Assembly (NCBI GenBank): GCA_951804985.1
Contig: OX638133.1
Location: 37,039,963 to 37,103,962, forward strand
DNA length: 64,000 bases
Reading direction: 5' to 3'
Source of the DNA: Dryomyza anilis
Taxonomy: Eukaryota > Arthropoda > Insecta > Diptera > Dryomyzidae
The notes beneath the pieces are model-generated. The model was not told where the DNA came from. It saw only the letters and a list, made by a program, of their open reading frames with translations, and did not search any database. The translations under genes were made by a program, and so were the position numbers. Position 1 is the stretch's first letter. Every line of letters starts with the position of its first letter. Of the stretch, positions 1 to 11,045 are shown piece by piece.

Positions 1-356
1 TGTTTTTTCCACGTAATAATAATTTGTGCATGTAAGAGTTCAATGGTTGGTGAAATGATAATGTCTGAAGGTGAAGGTTAAATAAAATATGATGGGTAAA
101 AAAAAGTTAAATTAAAAAATAAATATAAATTAAATGTATAAAAAAGAAAAAATATAAATGAAAAAAGAAATAATAATAAAAGAAACAAAAAAATATAAAA
201 TAAATAATAAAAAAAATATATATATATTTTTCTTTTTTAATATAAAAGAAATATAAAAAAAATGTATTTAAATACAAAAATTGTATATGAATTTTGAGTT
301 TGCTGTTTCAATAAAATCTGTCGCCTTTCTCTTTTCAGCAATTTTTTTTGCTATTT
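1..356. other. AT-rich sequence, no gene seen
   Basis: Simple A/T tracts at 90-260, then TTTGCTGTTTCAATAAAATC, a motif that also precedes the dispersed repeat at 61560 and recurs at 31985. Confidence 0.6.
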
Positions 357-667
357 TAGCAAATTTTTATACCCTACACCTATGAGGTACAGGGTATATT
401 AACTTTGTGCATATATTGTAACGCCCCTTAGGAGGCGTGTCCGGTATGGAAAAGTATATATATTCTTGATCAGCATCACCACCCGAGTCCGTTTAGCCAT
501 GTCCGTATGACTGCCTGTCCGTCTGTCTTGCTGGTCGTATACACGATAACTTGAGAAATACTGCTTAGAATGCGATAAAATTTTAAATACTTTTTTCAAT
601 ACTTTTTAGCCAAATGTTAGTTTTGTCAATGTAAATGAGCCAAATTGGTCAACGGACACGCTCACCA
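357..667 (-). repeat. Dispersed repeat, 3' part, inverted
   Basis: Matches the last ~300 bp of the 41487 copy in reverse: ATACCCTACACCTATGAGG, GGAGGCGTGTCCGGTATGG, CGTTTAGCCATGTCCG. It is broken at 667 by the 158-bp foldback. Confidence 0.85.
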
Positions 668-825
668 TTGCGTGCAGCAATTTGTTACGTATAGGCTGCA
701 GAGTTTCCACAAAATCAAATACGTAGGCTGCACTTTGTATAAAAATGGGTTTTTTATTATTTTTAAAAATATAAAAAATTCTTTAGATACTCTGCGGCTT
801 ATACGTAGCAAATTGCTGCACGCAA
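668..825. mobile_element. 158-bp foldback with 37-bp arms
   Basis: The left arm (668-704, starting TTGCGTGCAGCAATTTG) and right arm (789-825, ending CAAATTGCTGCACGCAA) are complementary with about four mismatches; the loop is 84 bp. It breaks a copy of the dispersed repeat that ends near 667. No clear target duplication. Confidence 0.85.
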
Positions 826-2526
826 CAACAACTTTGGCAAAATATTGAGTTGATGCAGTTTTTACATTTTTGCTTTTGGTTCTTTCTTCAATGCACATAA
901 TTCTTATTGTGTTTATTGGAGAAGGAAAACTTAGGCGACTTGAAATGTAGAATCTGCAGAGAAAGATCGCTGATGAAGGGGCTTGGCTGCCTCTGAAACA
1001 GCTGTACGATCTGCCACTCAATGCATTTTGCCAAATGTTTGTTGTTTTATTTGATGGTACAAAACACCCAATTTGTACCGACTGGACCTTGAGCACGTTA
1101 AGACAGTATCTTAAAATAATCAAAAGAGGTCGTAAAACAAAAACAAAAAAAAAATGTATTTTTTTATTTACATATTATATTTTTATAAATAAAGTAGATT
1201 AAGTGTTATACAAAAAAATATATTTTAAGGCAACATTGAGTAGCAAACACCGTCTACGCTTTAATTAATAAATACAACATTTCCAAGTGCCCTGATTGTT
1301 GCCCACATACAATTTATTAATAGCGTCATTCGTTCTGACAGTGTGTTTGTAATTTTTCTTATTGTACTTCGTTTGCTACTTTCCATTATTGTTGTGTTTG
1401 ACGTTGTAGTTGAGTGTTGCCACCATTTTATAATCCTCAATGATTGATATTCCACACACACACTGAACCGCACTGAGATATAAACCGAAAGACTGACAGA
1501 CAGACAGAGAGAGATATGTATTCATTATATAGCAATTCTCTGGGGCGCCTAAAAACATGCAACGCCAAAGCACATGTACATGACTTAGTTTGAAAAATGT
1601 CAGAACAAATTCACATTCATTTATAATGTTGAAATCCCAGGCATAATATAGGCGCCCCTGTGACAGCGGCGCCCTCTGCACAAATCCCTCTTTTCCTAAA
1701 GCACTCTTCACTCATTTCAAAAGCCACCTACGGTAAAGCTCTCCTCATGACATCTCTCACTGCGATATAAAGTGATTTTTTTTCGAAAATGTGCCGCATT
1801 ACTTTGACACTCGTTTTCATTTTGGTAGTCGCGTCAAGTCGTTCATTCATTCATTCTTTCTCATTAACCCATTGCTTGCCGTGGGTGTTTTCCAGTGTCT
1901 CACCATTCAATCCTCTCATGGCGCTGCTGCACTGCAGCGCGCTGACGTCGGCAACAAAGCGCCTTTTATGCAAATGTAATTGTTATTCACTCGTGCGATC
2001 TGTGATGCATTGTGGCCTAGTTTTAGGCGCGCGCCGAAAACCAAAAAATGAATTACAAAAAAAAAAAAAAAAACTCTACTCATAAAGTGAGAATTTCAAA
2101 TGCAGCAAAGCGTGAAATAAAAATTACAAAAACACAAAAAATGAAATAAAAATAAAATAAATCTAGAAAAATATGAGTTGTCAACACTTTTGTGATCATA
2201 AGTAATCCGGACTTAAGTGAACGCAGTGGCATGAATATGCGAGGCAACAGCACAAAGCCGCCTGACAGGATGCTGGCAATAGAGATAAATTAAAAATGTG
2301 TTTTTATTTTATTTGCATTTTTTTGTTGCACTGCAATCAAAACAATACAGGATTGTATAACTTCATCCATGGTGATAGTATTGTGAGTCCATAAGAGATG
2401 TCGTTTTAGAAATTAACGGATGTTTTTTTTTTTTCTTAAATCAAATATCAGATTACTTGAATAGTATGCAGGTTGCAAAGATTTTAAATTGTTCTGGAGT
2501 TGGGTGGTATCTCGAATATGATGGAC
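826..2526. other. No gene seen; GC-richer stretch 1440-2060
   Basis: Short frames only. A (GA)n patch is at 1496-1515. The 1640-2045 stretch includes GACAGCGGCGCCCTCTGC but has no convincing codon structure. Confidence 0.5.
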
Positions 2527-3774
2527 ATATCGTCACTATCATGCCAAAGGGGCGAATGTGCAATTTTTGAAATTTGCGTTTTTTTACATTTTTGAATGTA
2601 GTTTTTCCTCAAGTATACTGTGCTAAAATCGCGTGTCGTTTTGTTGGATATATCTAGCCACAAAAGTCAAAACCAAAAGGGCGAATTTGAAAAATTAAAA
2701 ATCTTGTCATGCCAAAAGGGCGAATCTTTCCTTTTTCGCCATAACTATTTATTGGTACGAGATAAAATAGTAGTGTAAAGGCATTTATTGTTTGTTTTTA
2801 AAGCACCTATCGATCTGCATCATTACTTAAAAATATTTTCTTGCTAATAACAAAAATTCGAAAAATTGAAAATCTTGTCATGACAAAAGGGCGAATCTTT
2901 CCTTTTTCTTTGTTTTTAAAGCACCTATCGAACTGCATCATTACTTAAAAATATTTTGCCAAACATTTTTTCCTGCAAAAAACAAATGGCAAATTAATGT
3001 TTGACAAAATATTTTTAATTAATGATGCAGATCGATAGGTGCTTTAAAAGCAAACAATAAATGCCTTTACACTACTATTTTATCTCGTACCAATAAATAG
3101 TTATGGCGAAAAAGGAAAGATTCGCCCTTTTGGCATGACAAGATTTTCAATTTTTCCAATTTCTTCGTTTTTTTGCTATAGCTTTTTATTCGTGCAAGAT
3201 GAAATAGTAGTTTAAAGGTATTAGTTGTCTGTTTTTAAAGCACCTATCGATTGGCATCATTATTTAAATTTGCCAAAAAAAAATGTTCCTTCAAATAACA
3301 AATGGCAAATTAATGTTTGGCAAAATATCTCTTAGCTTGTGTCGAGTTATGTCGTTTTGAAAGTTTGGGTTGTATGGGAGGTGCCACGCCCCTTTACCCA
3401 ATCCCGCTCATATATAGCATATGATATTTTTAAATAATGATGCCAATAGATAGGTGCTTTAAAAACAAACAATTAATTCCTTTACATCACTATTTTATTT
3501 TGAGCTAATAAAAAGTTATAGCATAAAAAACAAAAATATTTGCGTTTTGGTCAGGATATAGCCTCACGAAATTCGTATTTATAATTCAGTAAATTGTCCG
3601 AATCCAAAGATATTTTATATACGTTATAATAATTCATGAATAAACCAAAATAACAAAAAAAGTTGAAAAAAAACTAAAATTTTCTAATTTTTAAAGCACT
3701 TCAAACTTTAAAATTTGATTTCCCAACATTTTTAAAAATGCACATTCGCCCCTTTGGCATGACAGTGACGATAT
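2527..3774. mobile_element. 1.25-kb foldback element with ~40-bp terminal inverted repeats
   Basis: The left end ATATCGTCACTATCATGCC mirrors the right end. The interior has further direct and inverted copies of GCACCTATCGATCTGCATC, a GGGCGAATCTTTCC motif and a ~70-bp insert resembling the repeat near 35000 (GGGAGGTGCCACGCCCC at about 3380). No coding capacity. Confidence 0.9.
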
Positions 3775-3858
3775 TAAACAAATTAATTGAATTAAACTTG
3801 GTTTAAAATAGTACTGAAAATCGGCAACTTAAGCAGATAAAAATATTTGGAATAGGAT

Positions 3859-3990
3859 CATATCGTCGTTGTAGAACGAAAAGTCACCAAATACATTTTC
3901 AAAATGTCAAATATTACAAATATGTACAAAAATCTTTATATATCTGTCAATTTTTAAGCAAAGATCTCTATTTTTTACCACTTTACCACT
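3859..3990 (+). mobile_element. MITE fragment, left half
   Basis: Begins ATATCGTCGTTGTAGAACG and matches the left half of the complete element at 14720, then stops. It lies about 85 bp from the end of the 1.25-kb foldback. Confidence 0.85.
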
Positions 3991-4993
3991 ATATTATTTT
4001 CGAATTTATTTATTTTAATCATTTTATTTTATAACATGTTTGTCATTGATATTTTTAGATTCGAAATTTTAAATTTCCAATAATCGCAAATCTTTAAAAT
4101 ACTCAAAACAATATTTTTTCAACTATTAAGGGGCATGTCAAATTTGCAGTTCTTAGATTATTGATCCTTTATTTAAAAACAACATAAGATATATTCAAAA
4201 AAGGTTAAAGTAAATTATCTAGATCTAGAAATCGTATAGATTGTGTTTATTAGAAGCAAAATTATGATCTCTTATATATTTGGAAAATAAAGGTATGTTC
4301 CAGTTTTCAATAGAATCCGATTTTACCTGCAAAATTCAAAACAAACGATTTTGAATTTATTATTTTCGAAACGAACAGAAAACGTTGAAGTCAATGCATG
4401 CCATTTAAATTCATTTCAAAAATTATTCATTGTACTAATATATCGAATCTGAAAGTAAAAACGTTTGTTTGTTTTAAAATTATCCCCACAAATTGGGGAA
4501 TTCCTCATTAGTTGGCATCACTGCTAGGAGGTGAAATTTTGACTGTTCCCAAATTGTTTTTGAGTAAGCAATCTACTAGAACTGTTTTCGAAGAAAATTA
4601 TACATTATCGGTTTATCGATATTTCAACAGTTTTCCGAGGTATCGATAGTTTTATAATATTTAAGAATTTTTTGAGCACTAAAGTACTCTACGGTGATAA
4701 CGGAGTGTGCTAGATACAAATGTTGTATGTGGAATTTGGTAAATATTTTATGGTGAATTCAAATCAAAAAAAAAAGTATAGAATAATGTATTCGAAAAAC
4801 ATGATAAAACCTAAATTAATACAAAATACAATTTATTCATATTTTTTTACTTTCTTGAGAAAAATATCATAAGCTTCTTATAGAATTTTCAGTATTAAAA
4901 TTTTCCTTTGAATGTCAATCGATTATCTATAAAATGAAAGTAAAATGATTTCTCTGGGATGAAAATTGTAGAAGTTATAACTAAATATTTTTT
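3991..4993. other. No gene seen
   Basis: AT-rich. TATCGATA-like words at 4614 and 4640 resemble the fly DRE motif, but no transcript follows. Confidence 0.5.
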
Positions 4994-5290
4994 AATAATA
5001 GTTTGGCGCTACAGTCCTGTATAGAACTTCGACCGAGCTCTCTCACCATTTTGAGCTGTGCGTGTTATATTTGTACTAAAAGTGGTGGGACCTACAGTTT
5101 ATTGCCGAATCCGAACGGCGGGTGAGAGCTTTTCATAGGAAATCTCGAAGGTTTGCCATTTACTGCCGAGAGGTAGCGCGGTATAGAAAAATGTTTCTAT
5201 GAAAAGATGTTGTTAGCCCCAGTCCAGGCTTGAACCGGGGACCTTTCGGCTCGCAGTCCAACTCACTAACCACTGAGCTACCGCGGCTAC
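4994..5290 (-). mobile_element. tRNA-derived SINE, minus orientation
   Basis: The head complement ACCGCGGCTAC is at the right end, with CAGTGGTTAGTGAGTTGG reading on the minus strand; the tail complement AATAATAGTTTGGCGCTAC is at the left. The target duplication is not clear. Confidence 0.88.
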
Positions 5291-5299
5291 AGTATCTAC

Positions 5300-5480
5300 G
5301 TTTATGAATACTATTTTGAAAACACCCTGTATATCAGTGGGGGTTTCAGATACACTCCTACACTAGAACAATATTTTTCATGAAATGATCCAAGGAATCT
5401 GTGTATGAAATATTATTATCCTGAGGCGGAAACTATTATATTATAGGGTGAGGGTGTCAAGTGAGCTGTGGGTGGAGTGG
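5300..5480. repeat. Repeat fragment shared with 51200-51335
   Basis: AACACCCTGTATATCAGTGG and TTTCAGATACACTCC, then ATCCTGAGGCGGAAAC, match the complement of 51200-51320. Nature unknown. Confidence 0.65.
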
Positions 5481-5790
5481 GTGTGGTTCATAAAAAAATG
5501 TATTGAAGTCTTAACTATATATTAAACTAAACTATATAATTATTTAGTACCAATTGTAAAACAGATATAGACAGTATTAATTTTGAATCAGTAGAACTGG
5601 ATTCTGGACCACTGTGCAATAGTGGAAAACGAAATTTAAAAAATTAACTTTTGCAGACCAAGTTATTTGATTACATTTTCCATAATATACCAAATTTCAG
5701 TAGTTTTTGAAATAAATTTTAAATTTCTCGATATTTAAAAATAAAGCATGTAAAAAAAAAACTCATTACTTAAGATTTTCAGTCATGTAT

Positions 5791-5796
5791 TTTATT
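5791..5796 (-). terminator. AATAAA polyadenylation signal of the collagen-like gene
   Basis: AATAAA on the minus strand lies about 12 nt beyond the TAA stop codon. The 3' UTR would be very short, with cleavage expected near 5770-5780. Confidence 0.7.
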
Positions 5797-5808
5797 AGTC
5801 ATTTTCAA

Positions 5809-7319
5809 TTAATTTTCTTCGCCTTTGTCACTCTCATCTTCTTTACTATTGTCTTCTTCTTCTTTGGCATAATTCTCCTCAGCGTCTTTGAAGTCTCTTG
5901 AAACATCATAATATTGGTTTTCTAGCGATAGATCTTCTTGAGATTGTGCTTCTTGCGATTGTTCTTCTTGCGATTGTTCTTCTTGCGATTGATCTCCTTG
6001 CCATTGTTCTGGTGCTAGCTCCTGACTGTCTGGCACTTGTCCATCATTAAAATAATAGCCATAGTAACCTTCATCTGGATTAAAGGTCGGCATATTTTCG
6101 AAGCTTCCATCATAATCATCAACATTATTATCATCATAAGCAATACCATCATCGGCTAGGTCTTCTGGCGCCCAATAATCTCTTGCTACAGGTGGATCAA
6201 TATCTGGAATTGCTCCACCAGGTGTAATCTTGTTTCCATCGACTTGGTTCACATTGTGGTTATGGATACTTATGTGCGCACTATTTCCGTACCATGGATA
6301 CCCTCCTTGAGATGAACCATGACCGCCATGCGATGGACCATGACCTCCGAAGGATGGATACCCTCCTCCGTAAGATGGATACCATACGTTATGTGGCCAT
6401 CCGTGAGGCCATCCGTGTGTATGATTGTGTCCGGGCCAATGGGTGTGATTGTGTCCGGGCCAATGGGTGTGATTGTGTCCAGGCCAATGGGTGTGATTGT
6501 GTCCAGGCCAGTATCCAGGCCAGTATCCATGTCCGTGACCATGACCGTGTCCATGTCCGTGACCATGACCGTGTCCATGACCGTGTCCATGACCGTGTCC
6601 ATTGCCATGTCCAGGCCAGTGACCAGAACCATGTCCAGGCCAGTGACCGTGACCCGGTCCATGTCCGTGTCCAGGCCAGTGACCAGAACCGTGTCCGGGA
6701 CCATGTCCATGACCGGGACCATGACCGTGACCGTGACCATGACCATGACCGTGTCCATGACCGTGATCGTGGTCATGGCCGTGTCCATGTCCGTTTCCAT
6801 AACTATAGCCGGGTGGGCCCATTGGACCTGCAGGACCTGAAGGGCCTGGGGCACCAGCAGCGCCCGGGGCACCTGGATAACCAGAATCTCCTCTGGGACC
6901 AACAGGACCTGCTGCACCTGTGTCACCCTTTTGTCCTGGTCGCCCATTCAAACCAGGAGTTCCTGGCGCACCTGGAGTACCATTATGTCCCTTGGCACCA
7001 TCCTTTCCTGGGAAACCTTGTGGCCCGGGAGGACCTGGTGGACCAGGAGGTCCCGGTGGGCAATGGCACGGTTGTGGTGGATATATTGGCGGATGTTGAG
7101 GATAGTGAGGAGGATGGTGATGATGAGATGGTGGCGATATAATTACTGGTGGAGGCGCTGGTGCAGGTGCGGCTATGAAACGCGCAGTAGTTTCTTGTCT
7201 GGCATGGGCAATGCCACAGAGGCCAACTATAATATAAAGATTACATAATAAATATTTGAATGGAATACTTATGATTTTTCGAACTAACCAACTAGAAGGA
7301 TTAGTAGATGCAGCTTCAT
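5809..7319 (-). CDS. Secreted histidine-rich collagen-like protein, two exons
   Basis: The best model joins 7319-7289 (exon 1, 31 nt) to 7226-5809 (exon 2), giving 482 residues. Exon 1 encodes [10 protein letters not shown]; splicing continues VGLCGIAHA, a textbook signal peptide with likely cleavage after residue 19. A longer unspliced ORF starting at 7395 reads through the intron and has no signal peptide, so I reject that start. Mature regions: Pro/His-rich segment (about 25-66, with HHHH and two Cys at 64 and 66); 28 uninterrupted Gly-X-Y triplets (69-152); Gly-His repeat block (about 155-244); four HNHTH units separated by WPG (about 254-282), each holding an N-H-T sequon; Gly/Tyr/Ser segment (about 290-325); acidic tail with QSQEE repeats (about 350-482). 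Collagen triplets imply a trimer, and dense His implies metal binding; both are inferences. I recognise no named family. It could be a glue, silk, chorion or gland product. Confidence 0.85.
7227..7288 (-). other. 62-nt intron of the collagen-like gene
   Basis: Reading the minus strand, the donor is TTG|GTTAGT and the acceptor is TATATTATAG|TTG. The length is typical of short fly introns. Splicing is phase 1 and rebuilds a Val codon. It joins a Met-Lys-Leu hydrophobic start to GLCGIAHA, restoring a signal peptide, which is strong support. The intron is open in frame, so an automatic ORF caller runs through it. Confidence 0.85.
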
Positions 7320-7335
7320 GCTGAATGTGATACCA

Positions 7336-7372
7336 AACTGTGTCCAATGACTGAATTTCAGATTCTTTTATA
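7336..7372 (-). promoter_or_regulatory. Core promoter of the collagen-like gene (TATA box plus Inr-like site)
   Basis: On the minus strand TATAAAAG lies at 7372-7365. An Inr-like ACAGTT at 7341-7336 puts the start A about 33 nt from the first T of the TATA box, close to usual spacing. A second Inr-like TCAGTC at 7354-7349 is a better match but lies only 20 nt away. The 5' UTR would be about 20-30 nt. A strong TATA box suits a tissue-specific, highly expressed secreted product. Confidence 0.65.
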
Positions 7373-7652
7373 CAAATTTTGGAAATAATGCTCACTAAGA
7401 ATTTATTAAGGAGAACCGTTAAATTATATCGAATCTTTAGAATAGATTTAAGTAATTCACTGAATATAGAAATGAATTAGTTACATTTGCATTGATTATA
7501 TTTATATTATAATTTTTTTAAAACAATTAACACGGTTTTTATTATTTATGCAAAAATCTTATTTTTGTACGCTACATTATGCGAGACAGTATATTTTAAT
7601 GTTGTGGGTATTTTTGCCAAATAGTTTCATAATATCAAGCATGACATCAACA

Positions 7653-8540
7653 GGTCTTATAAAAATTAACACAATTTAAATTTGAATATGAAAATTTCCA
7701 TACATATTGTTGAATATTGTTAGTTTCTTTCTCTAAGCGAAAAATATATTTTAGCTTGGGGTTGAAGAAACGGATACTTTATTCGTAACAACCAACTTTA
7801 TTCTTACTCGAATACACTAGAAATATATAATGTTTATGGAAACTAACACAATTTAAATTTCAATATGAAAATTTCCATACATATCGTTGAAACGTGTTAG
7901 TTTCTTTCTCTAAGAGGAAAAACATATTCTTGCTTGGGGTTGAAGAAACGGATACTTTATTCGTAACAACCAACTTGATTCTTACTCGAATACACTAGAA
8001 ATATATAATGTTTATGGAAATAACACAATTTAAATTTCAATATGAAAATTTCCATACATATCGTTGAAACGTGTTAGTTTCTTTCTCTAAGAGGAAAAAC
8101 ATATTCTTGCTTGGGGTTGAAGAAACGGATACTTTATTCGTAACAACCAACTTGATTCTTACTCGAATACACTAGAAATATATAATGTTTATGGAAACTA
8201 ACACAATTTAAATATCAATATGAAAATTTCCATACATATCGTTGAAACGTGTTAGTTTCTTTCTCTAAGAGGAAAAACATATTTTTGCTTGGGGTTGAGA
8301 AACGGATACTTTATACGTAACAACCAACTTGATTCTTACTCAAAAACACTAGAAACATATAATGTTTATGGAAAATAACACAATTTAAATTTGAATATGG
8401 AAATTTCCGTATATATCGTTGAAACGTGTTAGTTTCTTTCTCTAAGAGGAAAAACATATTTTTGCTTGGGGTTGAATAAACGGATACTTATTTCGTAACA
8501 ACCAACCTTATTCTTACTCAAATATACTAGAAACATATAA
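7653..8540. repeat. Tandem array, five copies of a ~177-bp unit
   Basis: The marker TGTTTATGGAAA recurs at 7831, 8009, 8186 and 8363, a 177-178 bp period; a diverged first copy starts near 7655. Each unit holds an inverted repeat, GAAACTAACAC and GTGTTAGTTTC, about 66 bp across, then a segment with TTGGGGTTGAAGAAACGG. The inner copies differ at few positions, so expansion looks recent. The array begins about 280 bp upstream of the collagen-gene promoter. Confidence 0.95.
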
Positions 8541-9479
8541 TTAATGCTAAATTTGTTGTAATCAGAACTATAAAATTTTTATTTTGACTATAAGAAACAC
8601 ATTACTTTTTTGTGAGAATTGAATAAGTTGTTTGGACATTGATTGTCGCAACAATTTTCTTGTTTTTAAAACAAAAAGCGTCATAAAATAAATAGTTTAT
8701 TTCATAATTTTATATAAGTAGTGTTTTTGTAAATTAATTTTGAGTGCAAATTATTTTGAATCACGAATTCCTTAAAATTTGACGTTTAAATATTATAACA
8801 AACATTTTAATAATTGAAAATACAATTGGCAACTTTTCATAATATAAAATATCAGATATAATGTAAAATATTTTTTATAATTTAAAATATTGGTCAGGCA
8901 AACACTTGACTTCAAAGTCAGTGTTAACCCGCTATAGTTGGTTTGAATCTTATCTTGGACAAGTTTCATTGAATCTAGAATTAATCTAGAATTCGCGCTT
9001 CTTTGACGAGATCATTTTTACATATCAGGTTTAGTTGTGATGCTCACATTTGTAGAACTAGGCTAAAACATTAATTAATATACAGAACAATGCTCTGCAA
9101 ATTGTTTTATTATATTTTAATTGGATAATATTTTAATGAATTACAAATAGAATACCTCACTTTGCAATACTCAATATATAATTCTCTCTCTATATGCAAA
9201 ATAGTGGTGTTGACGAAAAAATTCACTATGGCATAATTATGCAAATTTGTTAAATATGTTGAGGACGATTAAACTTAGTTTTTAAAACTATTCTGGTGTA
9301 GAAATCGTGAATAGAAATATGACTTTAATTTCTTCAAATATATATTATCGATATTTTATTACTTAGTTGGATGAGAATTAATTAATTTAAATGTTCTTTT
9401 ATAATTTGTATTTTAATTACATCAAATTTAATATGCCATATATAATATAATGTTGATGGTAGAGATGGACACGACTGAT
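8541..9479. other. No gene seen
   Basis: AT-rich filler between the 177-bp array and the GTGA array; no repeat match noted. Confidence 0.5.
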
Positions 9480-11045
9480 TATGATTAAATCTTAATTTAC
9501 TCACGTAATTGTGAGTAAATGTGAGTAAAACAAAAAATAAAGCCCGTGAGTGAATACAATTTTTGCGTGATTGAGTGCCCGTGAATTGAATACTTCGCTG
9601 AATTTAAAAACGTGAATTTTGCGTAATTCACGTCAATTTCGCTTGATTACGCGTGATTTGGATTCAATCTGAATTTACTCACGTGATTGTGAGTGAATGG
9701 GAATAGAACAAAAAAAGCCCGCGAGTGAGTACAATTTTTGCATGACTGAGTTTGCATGCACTGAATAGTTCGCAGAACAAAAAAGCCCGTAAGTGATTGT
9801 GAGTGAGTATAACTTTTGGGTAAGTGAGTGTGCGTGAGCTATTTATTTCTCAGAACAAAAAAGACAGTGAGTTATTGTAAGTGACTAAATTTATGTGTGA
9901 GTTAGTTAGTGAATATATGAGTTAGTGAGTATATGAGTGAATGAGTGTCCGTGAGCTGAATATTTCGCAGAATTTAAAAAGCAGAAAGTTAAAAAGTGAC
10001 TGTGAGTGAGTGAGTGAGTGAGTGAGTAAGTGAGTAAGTGAATAATGAGTGAATGAGTGAGTGAGTGAGTGAGTGAGTGAGTGAATGAATGAGTGAGGTA
10101 ATAATGAGTGAATGAGTGAGTGAATGAGTGAGTGAATGAGTGAATGAGTGAATGAGTGAGTGAGTGAGTGAGTGAGTGAGGGAATGAGTAAGTGAGAGAG
10201 AGAGTGAATAATGAGTGAATGAGTGAGTGAGTGAATAATGAGTGAATGAGTGAGTGAGTGAGTGAATGAATGAGTGAATAATGAGTGAATAATGAGTGAA
10301 TGAGTGAGTGAATGAGGGAGTGAATGAGTGAGTGAGTGAATGAACGTCGTGATCACGCGTGGTTTTTATTCAATCTTAATGTATTCACGTGATTGTGAGT
10401 GAGTGTTTCTGAGTGAGCACAATTTTTGAGTGAGTGAGTGAGTGAGTGAGTGAGTGAGTGAGTGAGTGAGTGAGTGAGTGAGTGAGTGAGTGAGTGAGTG
10501 AATGAGTGAGTGATTGAGTGACTGAGTGAGTGATTAAGTGAGTGAATGAGTGAGTGAGTTAGTGAGTGAGTGTGCGTGAGCAGAACAAAAAGAGCCCTTA
10601 AGTGATTATGAGTAAATACAATTATTGAGTAACTGAGTGAGTATGTCCATGAGCTGAATACTTCCCAGAATTTAAAAACGTGATTTTAGCGTGATTCACG
10701 TCATTGATTTGGATTCAATCTCAATTTTGATTGTGAGTGATTATAGTTTTTGCGTGAGTGAGTGTGCGTGAGCTGAATATTTTGCAGAAGAAAACAAAAA
10801 GCCCCTGAGTGAGCACAGTTTTTGCATGAATGAGTGTCCGTGTGCTGAATATTTCGCAGAATTTAAAAACGTGTTATTGGCGTGATTCACGTGAATCATG
10901 CGTAATAACGTGTGATTTTGATTGACTCGCAATTACACACGTGATGTTTAGTAAGTGTGAGTAGAACCACAAAAAAGTACGTGAGTGATTGGGATTAATT
11001 ATAAAATTTATTTCGTGAGCGTGAGTCAAAATTCACGCACATGCT
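9480..11045. repeat. GTGA-rich compound satellite
   Basis: Two levels are visible. Long monomers (about 180-190 bp) carry GAGTACAATTTTTGC, GAATATTTCGCAGAATTTAA and CACGTGATTGTGAGTG. Within them, pure (GTGA)n, GTGAATGA and related tracts have expanded, most strongly at 10000-10340 and 10425-10570. The open frame 9922-10356 (minus, His-Ser-Leu-Thr repeats) is a by-product of the tetranucleotide. Confidence 0.92.

Noticed and set aside
4605..4650. DRE (TATCGATA) promoter
   Set aside because: Two motif-like words but no coding region, Inr or TATA box nearby.
6294..7142. Long plus-strand frames opposite the collagen-like gene
   Set aside because: They are antisense shadows of the Gly-His and Gly-X-Y codon repeats; the minus frame has signal peptide, intron and promoter support.
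7320..7395. Upstream ATG (7395) as start of the collagen-like protein
   Set aside because: It lies upstream of the predicted transcription start, gives no signal peptide and reads through a consensus intron.
9922..10356. 144-codon minus frame rich in HSLTHS
   Set aside because: Produced by the tetranucleotide array; no start context or splice support.
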